This document shows, piece after piece, positions 1 to 12,470 of a stretch of 64,000 nt of DNA (position 1 is the stretch's first letter; each line of letters opens with the position of its first letter). Position numbers and translations under genes: made by a program. The stretch comes from Diaporthe sp. PMI_573. Taxonomy: Eukaryota; Ascomycota; Sordariomycetes; Diaporthales; Diaporthaceae. The stretch lies in contig JAJTUP010000032.1 in NCBI GenBank assembly GCA_021399435.1, positions 186,001 to 250,000 of the forward strand, in the 5' to 3' direction. The notes under the pieces were generated by a model. The model saw only the letters and a list, made by a program, of their open reading frames with translations. It was not told the origin of the DNA and did no database searches.

Positions 1-1788
1 GGCGTAAAGAGGCGTGTCAGCGAGTGTCATTATCTCTCGTGATAGATCAAGGTATCGTGTAGTCAGTCGCCTTGATTACATGCATTGCCTGCCTTACTCT
101 AGCGGCCACCGTCCCTGAGGCCGGTTCAAGGTCGAGGAAGCCGATACCAGGAACCCCAACGGGCATGCGCAGCAGCAGCAGCAGCAGCAGCAGATGGCCT
201 ACTTGGGCACGGCAGGCGCCTCATATGCATCGTCGTCCGTTTCGATCGTAGCCCGAACCCGGCCAGTTCCGTGCTGCACGAGGACCCGCTCGCTCCCGAC
301 GACCTGAGTGAGAGGTAGTGAGATGTAGCTGGTTAGTGGGTTTGCCTTTCTGCATCTGCTGACTGGGCACCGAGTTTCACGAAGGCAACGACGCCGGTCA
401 TCGTGGCGAACCGCGGCGAGGCGCGGCCTGTTCTTGGACGATGCCTTCCAACGTTGTTCTCTGGGAGTGACAGAAAACGGCAAGCGCGGGCCGCAATAAA
501 ATGATAAGCAGGCAATGAGTGAGAGACGGGACCAAAGTGCATTTCGAAAGACAAATGCAACTGCAAGTGCAAGTGCAACTGCAACTGTTGTGTTGTCGCG
601 AGGTATCTGAATACCTCGAGGGTACATTAGGTCGAGCAATGTCATGCCCGTTGACAGAGGTAGAACCTGAGTGCTTTTTAAGGTGGGGCGCCGATGGGTT
701 GCATCAACTGATTGAGGGGGGAAGCTGCAAGCTGCAAGCTACGGGACGAGCTTGCGAGCATGCTTCCTGCCGCGTGCCTCACTAGGACTCACGCTCTCGG
801 GCCGTCCCACCTACAATCCTGTTCATGGTCACCATCACTTTTCAGGCGTCGCCGACGACCACTTGTCACCCGCGCTAAACGCAGGCAACCCTCCCCAGAG
901 ACACCTGCGCCTCTTCACTTGAACTGCTGTGCTGCCTCGCGAGCAGGCCGGTCGAGAGGAGCCAAGGGCCAGGGTCCGTCGCTTATCTGCCAGACGTCGA
1001 GAGAGGGTACAGAAAAAGGCAGGAACGCCCTGCGTGGATCTGGAGGGACCCACGCGCGCATCACGCACGCAAGCAAGCAAGCATTGCCGATGTACATTGG
1101 ATACAAGACCGTGGACATGCAGCAACACCGCTCACAACCCATTTAAGACCAAGCCTCCGTGGCACATCCCAGCTTGCCCCCCCCTTCGCGGTGCATAAGC
1201 TTCTTCGTCAGATCCAGATCCAAGTTCAACCAAGTCCAGGTCCGGGACACATGGGGTCATCGACTTGGTCACCTTCCCTTGACGTCCGCTCTCCTGCTCC
1301 CAGCCGCACTTCGCCCTGCAGCAGTCTGCGAGCCTCCCTGCCGCGGGCGACGTTCCTCGGCATCCCTTAAGGCTTGGGGGTGCTGCTTTGATATTTGTGC
1401 TTCATCTTCGCAACGCCCTTGTCGCTTCGCTCTGAGAATACTGGGCCATCTTAGGTCGACTTCGCCAGTTGCGCGTGGGTTGTGTGTCTGCGTTCAGGGC
1501 GGCCCGAGTACAAGCCCGCTGTGTTTCCATCTGCTGCACGCCGAGCAGTCGTAAGTCCCCTTTTCTGGTCACCGAGAAGGTCGCCTCGCCCTTAATCACC
1601 CTCGAGCGTCCATGTGGCCTCGCTCGGTCCTACAGACGTCACGGGCTGTATAGCTCAAACCTCGGTATCCTCTGGCAATGGCACACGGGCCCGTTGGTCC
1701 TCTCATATCTAGACCACCTGCGACCTTCCTTCGCCGTTGGTAATACAGCACAGGTTGTTCCCCTCCACCGCGCATCACATACTCCAAC
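1..1788. other. intergenic, no gene seen
   Basis: I see no convincing coding region here. A pure CAG/GCA triplet run lies at about 170-193. Short open frames overlap on both strands with no recognisable protein. The last few hundred bases should contain the promoter and 5' UTR of the gene that starts at 1789. Confidence 0.5.
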
Positions 1789-4700
1789 ATGGCTTCCGAG
1801 TTCCAGGCCCAGGTCTTCGAAAATGGCCGGTGGGTAATGAGGGACATGAACGTCCACGACGTCCTGAACAAGCCCGCCACGAAGCCGGCCAAGCAAAACA
1901 AACCACCACCCCAATGTGGCATCATGACCAGGACCTTGGTCGAGAGTCCGGTTGCTCATTGGATCCTCCCCGTGCGACTGCGTTCCCCTCAGCACAATGA
2001 TATCGCAATAGTTGGCGTGAGTACCTGGTTCTGTTCTCCCTCCCCTCGCGCCCCACGTTTCACGGCCCTGCATGACAACAAAGTAGCAGCCGTGACACTG
2101 AGCAGGTCGCCGACGGGCTGCTCCCTGAAGAGACGACGACGAGCTAATCATGCCGTGCTTCAAAGGATCACTACGTGCAAATCTCAGAGCTCCAGGATGA
2201 TTTGCAGCTCCATAGTATCGTCAAGAAGAAGGACTTTGGGTCGCGCATTCGCAATGCCAAGGTCATTGGCACTTTCAATCGGGATGACATCGACGCCAGC
2301 AGGTTCCAAGCCAGCCGATCTCATCCAAGGCAAGCGGACGATGATATGGACCTGGGAATCTCCGAAATTTCCACCCCAGGGTCGTCGCCGAACCCGCCCC
2401 AACTACCCCCACAGCTGCTCCTGATTATCTTGGAGACGGGCGACTGCATCTTCTTATTCCTGCGGCCTGGAAGAGATGGATCTTTCGAGTTTGCTGCATT
2501 ACAACACGAACTCGACGCCACACGCCTCGTTCGTCCCGGTTTCCATTTGGCAGTCGATCCGAGCTCGAGATACGTGGCACAAGCATGTTCCAGGGACATC
2601 TTCGTCGTCCACGAGCTTGAATCGATGAGCAATCTCAACAACTCTTTCACGCACGGCCACCCCTTGAGGCCGGTCAAATCATCTCGTCCGCGCGCTGTCA
2701 ATGGCACAATACACACCATGGACTTTCTCTATCCGAGGCCACAAGATCCCCACCACATTATCCTGCTGCTCATAGTGGTCAACAGAGGGGTCCCCCGGAT
2801 GATCACTTATGATTGGGAACTGGGCGATGATGTCGGAGAGGCATTGGCCGCGGAGAAAACGGGCCACCTGTTACCCAGAAACCACGAGATGCCACTGCTA
2901 ATAATCCCGCTCACCATACGCACGGCTTTCTTTGCTGTCTCAGAGGGAGAAATTGCTTTCTGCAAAGACATCCTTTACGGCTCCCCTACTTTCGAGCCCT
3001 GCGAGATCGGGGACTTTCCCCCATCTGAGCATCATGACGGGGACGAACCGCCATTGTGGACCGCTTGGTCAAGGCCTCCTCGACTCTCAAGATTCCATCC
3101 AAAGAACGACCACATCTATGTTGCGAGGGAGGATGGGCTTGTGTTATTCCTCGAGTGCGACTCTGAAAATATACTTGGAGCTGCATTTAATCACGGAACG
3201 TTTTGCAACGTTTCGACTGCTTTTACAAGCCTTTCACACCACAATGACGATATACTAGTGTTCGGAGGCGACTCGGGGCTTGGGGGGGTGTGGAAGGCAA
3301 GTTTACCTAGCTTCTGTGTGTCTGAATGAGCAGATTACTGACAAAACCCAGGCTCCCCCAAGGGAACAGGTCGTCAGGCTCAGTCAGATCCCCAACTGGT
3401 CGCCGACTGTCGATTTCGTTACAACAAACGAGTCTCGTCGCTGGGACGACTACACCGGTGCCACGGGGAAGAATGGGGCGGTCCCGGAAGAGGATGTTGG
3501 TGTTCTATCGTCTGGTTTCTCCAAGCCCGATAGGATATTTGCCGCCGCCGGAAGGGGACGAAATGGTTCGATAGTGGAATACCGACATGGCCTGCGAGCA
3601 AATATCGGGATAGATTTCGACCTCGGCACGGTTGTCAAACGTTGTTTCATGCTTCCGGCCAACGTTGCCGAGCCGGACTACGGCCATCACTTGCTGTTAT
3701 CGCTCCCTGGCAGGTCTGCCCTCTTGCGATTTGACCCGGATTTCTCTACGACCTACGACGTAGATCCAGAGGAATCGCTGTACGACATATCCTCGCCGAC
3801 CCTTACAGCAAGGCGGGTCTCTGAGGAGCTTATCGTTCAGGTCACGGAGAATGGCATCGTTCTTATGAACTCGTCCACGAGGTAAGCCGTGAACCCCTTG
3901 TATGCTTTTCTCTTGTCACCACGGACGATAACTGACAGTTGGTTAGCAAACAAGTTCCGTTCGTCTCTCTGGGCCTGGTCGGCGCAGTTGTCACAGATGC
4001 TACTATTCAAGGGAACATGCTTGCCGTCACTTCGCATGCGGAAAATGTCTTCGAACTACACACCATACTACTCGATGGTTCCAACCTTGCGGCCCATCAC
4101 CAACACAGGGAAACGTTCGAGGGTGAGGTGACATGTCTCGGGCTCTGCAGTATTGGGGGCAGAGCCCACGCTGTTGCCTCTTTGTGGCGGAATAATGCCG
4201 TCTATCTGGACCTGTACAGCGTCGAGGACAAGGCGCACGTGAAAACGATTCCTATGCAATCTAGTAAGTACAAGATCACATCCCAAATATGAGCGGGAAG
4301 ACGCCGGGAGGTACTGCCGGTGCCTTTGACTTCTTCATCTACCTTTCACTCACACCCATCCTTCTCGGACAACTACGCGGGGAGGTGAACCATCTTTTTT
4401 CAATGCACAAGTCCATTCTATCTCTCTTCCGGCGTTCTTGGAATTTCGGCGCGGTTGCGGCTGACATGCGCACATAGTCGCTGAAAGTGTATCCCAAGAC
4501 GATACCACAAGGGGCATGGCCAACACCATTGAACCTTTCACAAGCATCGTGCCAGTACTCGATGTCCCAGGGAACAGTGTCCTGATTGCTGGGAGTCGGG
4601 ACGGGTTATTGGTGACGCTCAACCTGGGTAATGGTTGCGAGGTTGCGTCAGTGTCTCTGGAGAGGGTGGGCGCAGTACCAGCCTACGTATACGAGGCGTT

Positions 4701-6375
4701 TGATGGGTCGGCATTTGTTTGCTGCGATGCGAGCTTCACGCTCATTGGCGACTATCAAGAGGGTGCACGAGGATTTGCCAAGAAACAAAGTATCTGGACC
4801 GTCGATGCGAACGACAGCAGCAAGCTTGCCCCCAACATCACCTCTGTTGTGGTGTTGCAGGAGAGCCTGTCTGGCAGCGCCGCCAACACGCCGCTTCTAC
4901 TGCTCGCTATGGATCACGTTTTGCTTGCTGAGTTGCAACCAGAAGTGGGACCTGTCCAGCGACAGATGCCCCTGGGCATGACACCTCACAAACTTCTGTA
5001 TTCGCACATCCTTAAGTGTCTGGTCGTCGGTGCAAGAACACTCGATGACAGACCCACGCTGAAATTCATCGACCCTGACACCGGTGACGACCTCTCGCTT
5101 CCTTTGCACGGCCATGCCAGAGAGCCAGCCGAGTTCATAAGCGGGCTAGGAAAACCAGGAGATCGGATCCTCTGCCTGGAGGAGTGGCATATTGAGTCGA
5201 AGAACAAGAACTTCTACTTCATTGTTGTTGCCACAGCCGGCGGCCCAGCAGACGGAGGCAGGGTCTTGATCGTGTCCCCGCAAGTTGAGCGACCAGCGAA
5301 CGGGGACAGTCGTGGCAGGATCTCCTTTTTCACTCGGCATAGGATAAAAGGGCCAAAGGAACCCGTTTACGCTGTAGCCACCGCAGGCCACAAGATCCAA
5401 GCAGCCTTTCACTCGGAACTCGTCTACTACAAACTGAACGATATAGAGAAGAGGCTCGAACAGATTTCCACCACACAGCTCGACTCAGAGGCCTGGAAGC
5501 TGAGCGTCCTTCCCAACTCGCCGCACACTCTCGCACTGACGAAGCGCGACTCTCTCTGGGTGCTTGAACAAGTCGAAAACGAGCGCGATGGCTTCGAAGT
5601 ACGCCATGTCGACCCGTACACCCCACACGGCCTAGACATGCTTGAAGTGGCTGGAGCCTGGCCTCCGCCGCCACAATCGGCGCAGTCACCCGAGCCGCCG
5701 CCGTCGATCGTGCTAATGACCGATCAGGAGTGCGGGCTCAACGGGCTCTGGATACCATGGGACTCGCCCGACAGGGACTGCGAGGTGCTGTTCGAGACAG
5801 ACCTGCCGTCGACGGTGCGACGGCTGCGGCTGGGGAGGACGCTACCGTCGTGGTCGCGCTCGGCACGGGGCCGGCACGGCAACAAGCGGTTCGGGCTGCT
5901 GGCGGCGTCGGCAAACGACGGCGAGGTGCTGGGGATGGGCATCGACGGGTCGCTGCAGCACTTCACTCTGCTGGACCCCGGGGCGTGGCGGTTCCTGCGG
6001 TTCCTGCAGAACGTGTCCGAGACGTCGGCGGAGCTGTACCCGTTCACGTACATGCAGTTCGAGTCTGCCGAGGACGAGGAGGCGTTTGACCCGCGGCCCC
6101 TGTCGCCGTCTGCGTCGGCGTCGAACACGCGCGAGACGCTGGAGAGGCAGGTCGACGGGGACCTTATGCAGCGGATCCTGGACCGGAGGGTGCTGGAGCG
6201 GCTTGTCTGGTCGCGGGGCGAGTGGGTGGAGTACTTTATGGAGTACCTTGACGGGGTGGACGGTGGGAGGTGGACGGCTTCGTTCCAGGGTCTTGTGAGT
6301 GAGGAGGAGAGGGGACGGGCGTACCTCCGGCTTGCTTATGAGGTTTTGGAGTACTTCCTTGTGCCGGTTATCTGA
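1789..6375 (+). CDS. Mms1_N / DDB1-like (CPSF-A superfamily) protein
   Basis: Five exons: 1789-2016, 2166-3296, 3352-3881, 3947-4263 and 4478-6375. They join in frame into about 1367 aa. The first exon reads MASEFQAQVFENGRWVMRD and exon 2 opens DHYVQISELQDDL, which resembles the beta-propeller start of DDB1/Mms1/CPSF-A family proteins; I assign the fungal Mms1_N branch from overall length and propeller-like strands. In yeast, Mms1 is a DDB1-like adaptor of the Rtt101 cullin ligase in replication-fork repair; that role here is inference. The intron at 3297-3351 has a GC donor (AAG|GCAAGT) and a CCCAG acceptor, and is phase 0. The ATG at 1789 has a good context (CAACATGGCT). The C-terminus is GC-rich and ends at 6375. 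Other CPSF-A members (Cft1, Rse1, Ddb1) are less likely but cannot be excluded without a search. Confidence 0.7.
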
Positions 6376-8400
6376 GATATAACATAAGGGAGGGGGAGTG
6401 TGTTGTTGCTTGGATGCTGCTTGCTACTGGGCTCATAGATGTCGAGGCGAGGGCTTTTCGAGACGGTTAACTGCCATGCTTGCAATAATACAATGATCTT
6501 ATCGCCTGAGTGCACTGCTCTCGGCAGCCCGAGTTCCCAAGAATCTGGATGCCTGTGACCCTCTTCATGTCTCTCTGTGTATGTGTGTGTGATTCTTCGC
6601 CCCTGGGGTCACTTCTGCGTTCTCGTCTACAAAAGCTGGTTGAACCGCTCGTCCTGAGGGAAACGATCGACTTTGAGCGGCCTCCATATTTGACTTCAGC
6701 TCGGCTCCCGGTTTATGTATTCAGGGTCAGTTTTGTGATGTTACGGACGGCTACATGTACCACTGGATCAGTTGATCTATCGATCGATTGTGATAGGTCT
6801 TTTGGCTGGCACGACTGCATCTGCGGTGGCAGTCAAGCTTTGGGTCGGGACACTGCCTTAGGCAATGTGCCTAGACGTTGCTTGCTTCATATGTTGTGAT
6901 TACCATGCTACGGGTATGTCCTGCTGTGTCCAAATGGGGTGCTGCAAGATGCATTCCATCTTTGTATGACGTAGTCTTTATATCTGAGCTTGGGCTTGAA
7001 GTCAAGGGACGATTTGTTTGTTCTATTTGGCTATAATCTTTGGATTCTTGAACCTTGGGGTGAACCCCAGCAGCAAATGCACTCGAGCGCTGTTTGATCG
7101 GTATGCACGGGAAGGAGAATGTAGCTAGTGTTCGGAGATGGGTATGCATCGCGATGCCTTCAGGCCTCCAGGTTGCCCGAGAGAGCAAATGGATAAGCAT
7201 ATGCTAACGTAAAAGCAGGGCTTGGCTCTCTTGTTCCCGCGGGTCTTGTTAGTCAACGAGGACCAAGACGGGCCGGGCCAAGCAATTGCGAATCCTTGCT
7301 GTTAGTAATACCAGGCACAATAACCTGGAACGAAAACAAACACGTCGGTTTCTTGTTGAATTAAATCTGGGGCAATTAGGTGTTGCCAACTGTTCCGCGG
7401 GTGGCCCTGCGGGAGAGGGCCACCCGCCCTGCCGCCCTGTCTCCGAGGCTGTGCTTGGCCTTTGGGCCTTTGGGCATGGAGCTGTGAAGTCATTGGGTGG
7501 TGGGGCATCCTGGAAAGATTCTGCGATAGAAGGGCGGCATGGCGGGGTGACGATACTGATAACGACCTTTGGTGGGTGTGGGTGGATTGATTTTGTTAGG
7601 CTCACGGCTCACTGCTGGAACAGGCAGCCGGAACAGTGACGATGGCAATGAATGGTATTTTGACGTGGTGGATATAGATTTTGATCCACTTCCATAATGG
7701 GTACAGCACGATGGGGCGAGGGGTGGCTTAGGGGGAGGAATGGGGATGTTTGCGTCTGAACAATGGGGAGAATAGAAAACAAGGCTGTCTTGTTTCGTGC
7801 ATCTGCCTGCCAACGCTGTCCGGACTTGCCCAGAGCGGGTGGTCGGGATGGTCAAGTGCTGGTTGGCTGGTTGGCTGGCAGCATGAAGATGCGAGTGGGA
7901 ATGTGCAGTCGTTTCTCGAAACTTCTGGCGCCCAGTCGCTCGCTTCCCCCTGACATCACACCCCTGTGGCGTGGCCATATCCAGAACCTTCAAGGCTTAG
8001 CTCCAAGGGTCTGCCAGCTTCGCAACCAGAGCTGCTGGCCTGGCCTGGGCAGTTTTTTTTCTTCTTGCTGACGACCAGTGTCCCTTCTGCTTGCTGCAGC
8101 CGCCATATCCAACGACAGACCTGTTCCTCAGCACACCCACCCACACCCACCCACACCCACTCAGCCTGCAATACTGCGCATATCCTTTTCCTCCCATCAC
8201 AACCACAACTCAGATCTGACTGCCCACCACTTCGGGACTTCGACCACCATACTTTTTCCCTGCCCACCTGTGAGAAAAGGAAACCCTGATCCTATTGCAA
8301 ATCACAAAAAGAAGAGCGAGGTCGTTATTCACACCAGTTCCCTCCAGTTTGTGCCCGTGATCCTCGTCGTACCCCGCCAACCACAACGCAAACCGCCAAT
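6376..8400. other. intergenic, promoter side of hsp88
   Basis: No coding region is supported. The proximal part carries heat-shock elements (listed separately), a T run near 8051 and a CACCCACCCA-type simple repeat at about 8131-8162 just upstream of the hsp88 start. Confidence 0.5.
7913..7925 (+). promoter_or_regulatory. heat-shock element upstream of hsp88
   Basis: TTCtcGAAacTTC is a perfect three-unit alternating nTTCnnGAAnnTTC array, the HSF1 binding consensus. It lies about 475 bp upstream of the hsp88 ATG. A second, two-unit GAAccTTC sits at 7984-7991 with imperfect flanking units. Placement upstream of an Hsp110 gene supports function; binding is inferred. Confidence 0.75.
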
Positions 8401-11178
8401 ATGAGTGTTGTCGGTAAGTCGCTGCACCCAGGCCCCCTCGGCTTTTGCTGCTGGTCATCTTGATGGCCCAGATGCTGATGTGTTTGCTCGACTACAGGCG
8501 TTGATCTCGGAACCGTCAACACGGTCATCGCCGTTGCCAGGAATCGAGGTGTCGATGTTGTATGTCCATCCGCCACCCACCTGTGTCCACTTTCTCGACC
8601 TCGCACTCTCCTCTCTCCCTGTTCACGACTCCCACATCACAGAGATCAAGGCCATGCGCCTCCAGGACAATGAGGGCGTGCACGCTAACCACACATACCG
8701 TGACAGATCGCAAATGAAGTCTCCAACAGGGCGACACCGTAAGTGACCCCCACCTCAGCCGCATGCTTCGCCGCTGGTCCCATCTGTCCTACAGTCCATG
8801 GGCTTACTGTTCCGTCCAAACAGATCTCTGGTCGGCTTCGGCCCCAAGGCACGATACCTCGGCGAGACGGCCAAGACACAAGAAATCTCCAACCTCAAGA
8901 ACACCGTCGGCTCATTGAAGCGCCTCGCCGGCCGCTCCCTCAACGACCCCGATGTTCAGCTCGAGCAGCAGTACGTCTCCGCGACCCTGGTCGACATCGA
9001 CGGCCAGGTCGGCGCCGAGGTCACCTACCGCGGCCAGAAGGAGAGGTACACCGCCATACAACTCACCGCCATGCTCCTCAGCAAGATCAAGGCCACCACC
9101 TCGGCCGAGCTCAAGCTCCCCGTCTCCGACATCGTCATGAGCGTGCCCGCCTGGTTCACCGACATCCAGCGCCGCGCCCTGATAGACGCCGCTGAGATCG
9201 CCGGCCTCAAGCTGCTGCGCCTCATGAACGACACCACCGCCGCCGCCCTCGGCTACGGTATCACCAAGCTCGACCTGCCCTCCGCCGAGGAGAAGCCCCG
9301 CCGCGTCGTCTTCGTCGATGTCGGCCACAGCGAGTACACTGCTACCGTCGTCGAGTTCAAGAAGGGCGAGCTGGTCGTCAAGGGAACCGCCTGGGACCGA
9401 CACTACGGCGGCAGGAACTTCGACAAGGCCCTGGTCGACCACCTGGCCAAGGAGTTCCAGGCCAAGTACAAGGTCGACATCTTCTCTAACCCCCGCGCCG
9501 TCGCACGTGTCTACGCCGCCGCCGAGAAGACCAAGAAGATTCTCTCGGCCAACCAACAGGCCCCCGTGAACATCGAGTCCCTTATGAACGACATCGACGT
9601 CTCCGCCATGGTCACCCGCCAGGAGTTCGAGGCCCTCATCGACCCCCTGCTGAACAAGACCACCGCCCCCCTGGAGGAGGCACTGGCCCAGGCCAAGCTG
9701 ACCAAGGACGACGTCGACTTTATCGAGGTCGTCGGTGGTGGCTCCCGTGTGCCTGCGATCAAGGACCGCATCCAGGCATTCTTTGGCAAGAACCTGTCCT
9801 ACACCCTCAACGCCGACGAGGCCGCCGCTCGTGGCTGCGCCTTCAGCTGTGCCATCCTCTCCCCTGTCTTCCGCGTCCGTGACTTCTCTGTCCAGGACGT
9901 CATCCCCTACCCTATCGAGTTCGGATGGGAGAAGGCCCCAGACATCCCCGATGAGGACACGAGCCTGGTCGTCTTTAACAAGGGCGGCGTTCAGCCCTCT
10001 ACCAAGATTCTGACCTTCTACCGGAAGCAGGCCTTCGACCTCGAGGCCCGTTATGTCAAGCCTGAGGAGCTGCCCGGCAAGGTCAACCCATGGATCGGTC
10101 GTTTCTCGGTCAAGGGCGTTAAGGCCGCCGGTGGCCCCGACGACTTCATGATCTGCAAGCTGAAGGCCCGTGTCAACATCCACGGTGTCTTGAACGTGGA
10201 GAGCGGATACTATGTTGAGGACCAGGAGGTTGAGGAGCCCATCCCCGAGGAGGAGCCCAAGAAGGAGGACGGTGAGAAGAAGGACTCCGATGTGAGTACT
10301 CCAGCAGTCAATTATTTTCATACGTCGTCGCCCGCGAAACGGAAGCCCTCAACTCCTCCGCCAGCGGAGGATGGGGCGACCGAGATCAATCGCAAGCGAA
10401 CCTGCCCCCAGAGTGGCCAAGGCGAAGCAGCGTCAAGCTCGTGTGACTCGCAGCCACACATTGACCCCCAGCTAACCAAATCAAAGGCCATGGAGACAGA
10501 CAACAAGGAGGAGAAGCCCAAGACGCGCAAGGTCAAGAAGCAGGTGCGCAAGGGAGACCTGCCTATTGTCGCTGGCAACCTGTCCCTTGACGAGTCTGCC
10601 AAGAACAGCCTGACCGAGAAGGAGAACGCCATGGTCATGGAGGACAAGCTGGTGGCCGACACCGAGGACAAGAAGAACGAGCTCGAGACATTCATCTACG
10701 AGCTCCGCAACAAGCTTGACGAGCAGTACGCCGACCTCGCCAGCGATGAGGAGAAGGAGAAGATCAAGGCCAAGCTGGAGGCTTCTGAGGTGAGTTTCGG
10801 AACTGAACGCACTGATTTTCCCTGCGCTTTGATGTAACAAGTGGCTGACAATCACTGCAGGACTGGCTGTACGAGGATGGCGAGGACACCACCAAGGCTG
10901 TCTACATTGCCAAGATTGACGAGATCCGTGCCATGGCCGGTCCCATCATCCAGCGACACTTCGAGAAGGTCGAGGCCGAGCGTCAAGAGGTACAGGCCAG
11001 GGTGGATGCCTCCAGGAAGCTGGCCCAGGAGGAGGCCGCCAGGCAAGTCGCCCAAGCCGCCGAGCACGAGAAGGCCATGAAGGCCGCCCAGGAGGGCACC
11101 AACGGCAAGGACGCCGAGATGGCAGACGCAGACGCCGCACCAAAGCCGGAGGCCGAGGAGGCTCAGGACCCGAAATAG
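8401..11178 (+). CDS. hsp88: Hsp110-family chaperone Hsp88/Sse1
   Basis: Six exons: 8401-8413, 8498-8559, 8707-8738, 8824-10291, 10487-10789 and 10861-11178. They give about 731 aa, close to fungal Hsp88/Sse1. The N-terminus reads MSVVGVDLGTVNTVIAVARN, the Hsp110 version of the Hsp70 phosphate-binding loop, followed by RATPSLVGFG. The ATPase domain covers about residues 1-385 and includes VEVVGGGSRVPAIKDRI. A beta domain, an acidic linker (EEPIPEEEPKKEDGEKK) and an alpha-helical lid follow. Sse1-type proteins are nucleotide-exchange factors for cytosolic Hsp70 and hold unfolded clients. The first three exons are tiny (13, 62 and 32 nt). The 10292-10486 intron is 195 nt, stop-free and a multiple of three, so retention would insert 65 aa into the linker-lid region. 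Heat-shock elements lie upstream. Confidence 0.95.
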
Positions 11179-12470
11179 AATCTCGGTCACAGCCCTGACT
11201 CCCCCATAGTGCTGGAGTGAGTGGGGGGTGGGGGGAGACGGCAACGAAACATGCCGAAGCTCTTCTGTCCACGATTCCAAGAGAGGACGGACATCCAAAG
11301 AGAAAGACACACAAAAGATAGGATAAAGAGCACAGAGACTGTGGTTTATTCCCATAGATGGATTCAAGAACAGTCCGGTTTCATGAGCTAGGCTTGGCTT
11401 GGCTGGCTTTCTCTCCTGTATCTCAGGCCCACCCCATCTCATCCCCTGCCCCTCCTCCCCCTTTTCGTCTGCCTGCTTCTACCGAGTGTAAGGACTGTTG
11501 AGGGGCCAAGAGAGAGAGAGAGAGAGAGGAGGAGCCTTTCGGTGGCTGCTGTTGCACAGAGAGTAATTTGACATTGGGTGGGAAAGACAGGAAATGTGTT
11601 TGTTTTGCCAATAGACCGGGGGTAAAAAAAGAACGGGACCATCCATACTGTTTTATGTTATGTTTGATTGTGTTGTTTTTCTCTCCCCACACTGTGCCTT
11701 GGCTGTTTTATGTTTTTTTGTTGTTCACTCGTCTTTCATGAATGATGGATGTGCACTTTAGATTTGCCTAGATGTGATCAATGGACATGAAGAACTCCTA
11801 GCTATGTGCATGCCTGCCTGTCCTGCCTGTCCTGCTTCTCTGTGTTGGATGGATCGGATTTGTGGACCAAATGAGTGAATGAATGGAATTGTTCAACCAA
11901 ATCTATCAAATCTACAGTTCTACTCTGTTATGATGAATGGCACGAGCTTCGGCTCGGGTGCCTGCTCCGCGGCCACGGCCACATCATCTATGTATTGAAC
12001 CATCCAACCACCTGGGTAGTGCTTGCTCACTGCCCAACCCAACCTCCCAGCTCCTATTGAGTGAGTAACCACCTATAGGATACTATTCCAAGCTCTTTAC
12101 TTCCTAGTATCCCGTCTCCTGGCTTCCTGCCTCTTAATCTCTTGTTTCTCAACGTCCTACCTCCTCCCCTTCATCCTCTCACATAATAAAGTCCCAGAAG
12201 ACTACCTCCTCTGGGATAGCCTCCTATGGGACAACCTCTTATTAGATAACCTCCTATCATACTATAGGATAACATCCTATGGGATAACATCCTACAGGAT
12301 GACCTCCTTGGTAATAGCATCCTATAGGATGACCTCCTACGGGATAATCATACAGCAGGAAACAAATTTGTCTTTGAATGAGGCTGTGTCACTGTAATAA
12401 TGTATTTGGCTAGAACTAAACCCCCCCTCTCTATTCCCTTTTCGGATCCACTTTTACTTTTTAACTCACA
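11179..12470. other. intergenic between two gene 3' ends
   Basis: This lies between the convergent hsp88 and eIF5B genes. It holds a GA dinucleotide run at about 11511-11528, T-rich stretches, and a nine-unit 15-bp minisatellite (12206-12348, listed separately). No coding region is supported. Confidence 0.6.
12206..12348. repeat. 15-bp minisatellite, left block (nine units)
   Basis: Nine consecutive degenerate copies of a 15-bp unit, approximately MTCCTAYRGGATRAC. Examples are CTCCTATGGGACAAC (12221), ATCCTATGGGATAAC (12274) and ATCCTATAGGATGAC (12319). The fourth unit has an 8-bp insertion. The core TCCTATAGGA is palindromic. A related block with the same period and orientation lies on the other side of the eIF5B gene (16269-16360). 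Confidence 0.85.

Noticed and set aside
8912..10321. 469-aa open frame on the minus strand
   Set aside because: It is antisense to hsp88 exon 4. The leucine/valine/glycine-rich product is what strong GC3 codon bias produces on the opposite strand, and it has no family features.
12206..12348. Coding repeat (the plus frame reads LLWDN-like units)
   Set aside because: The frame is broken by an 8-bp insertion and substitutions, there is no start or flanking ORF, and the palindromic DNA core is better conserved than any peptide.
12206..12348. CRISPR-like array
   Set aside because: Units are contiguous 15-mers with no spacers, in a eukaryotic genome.
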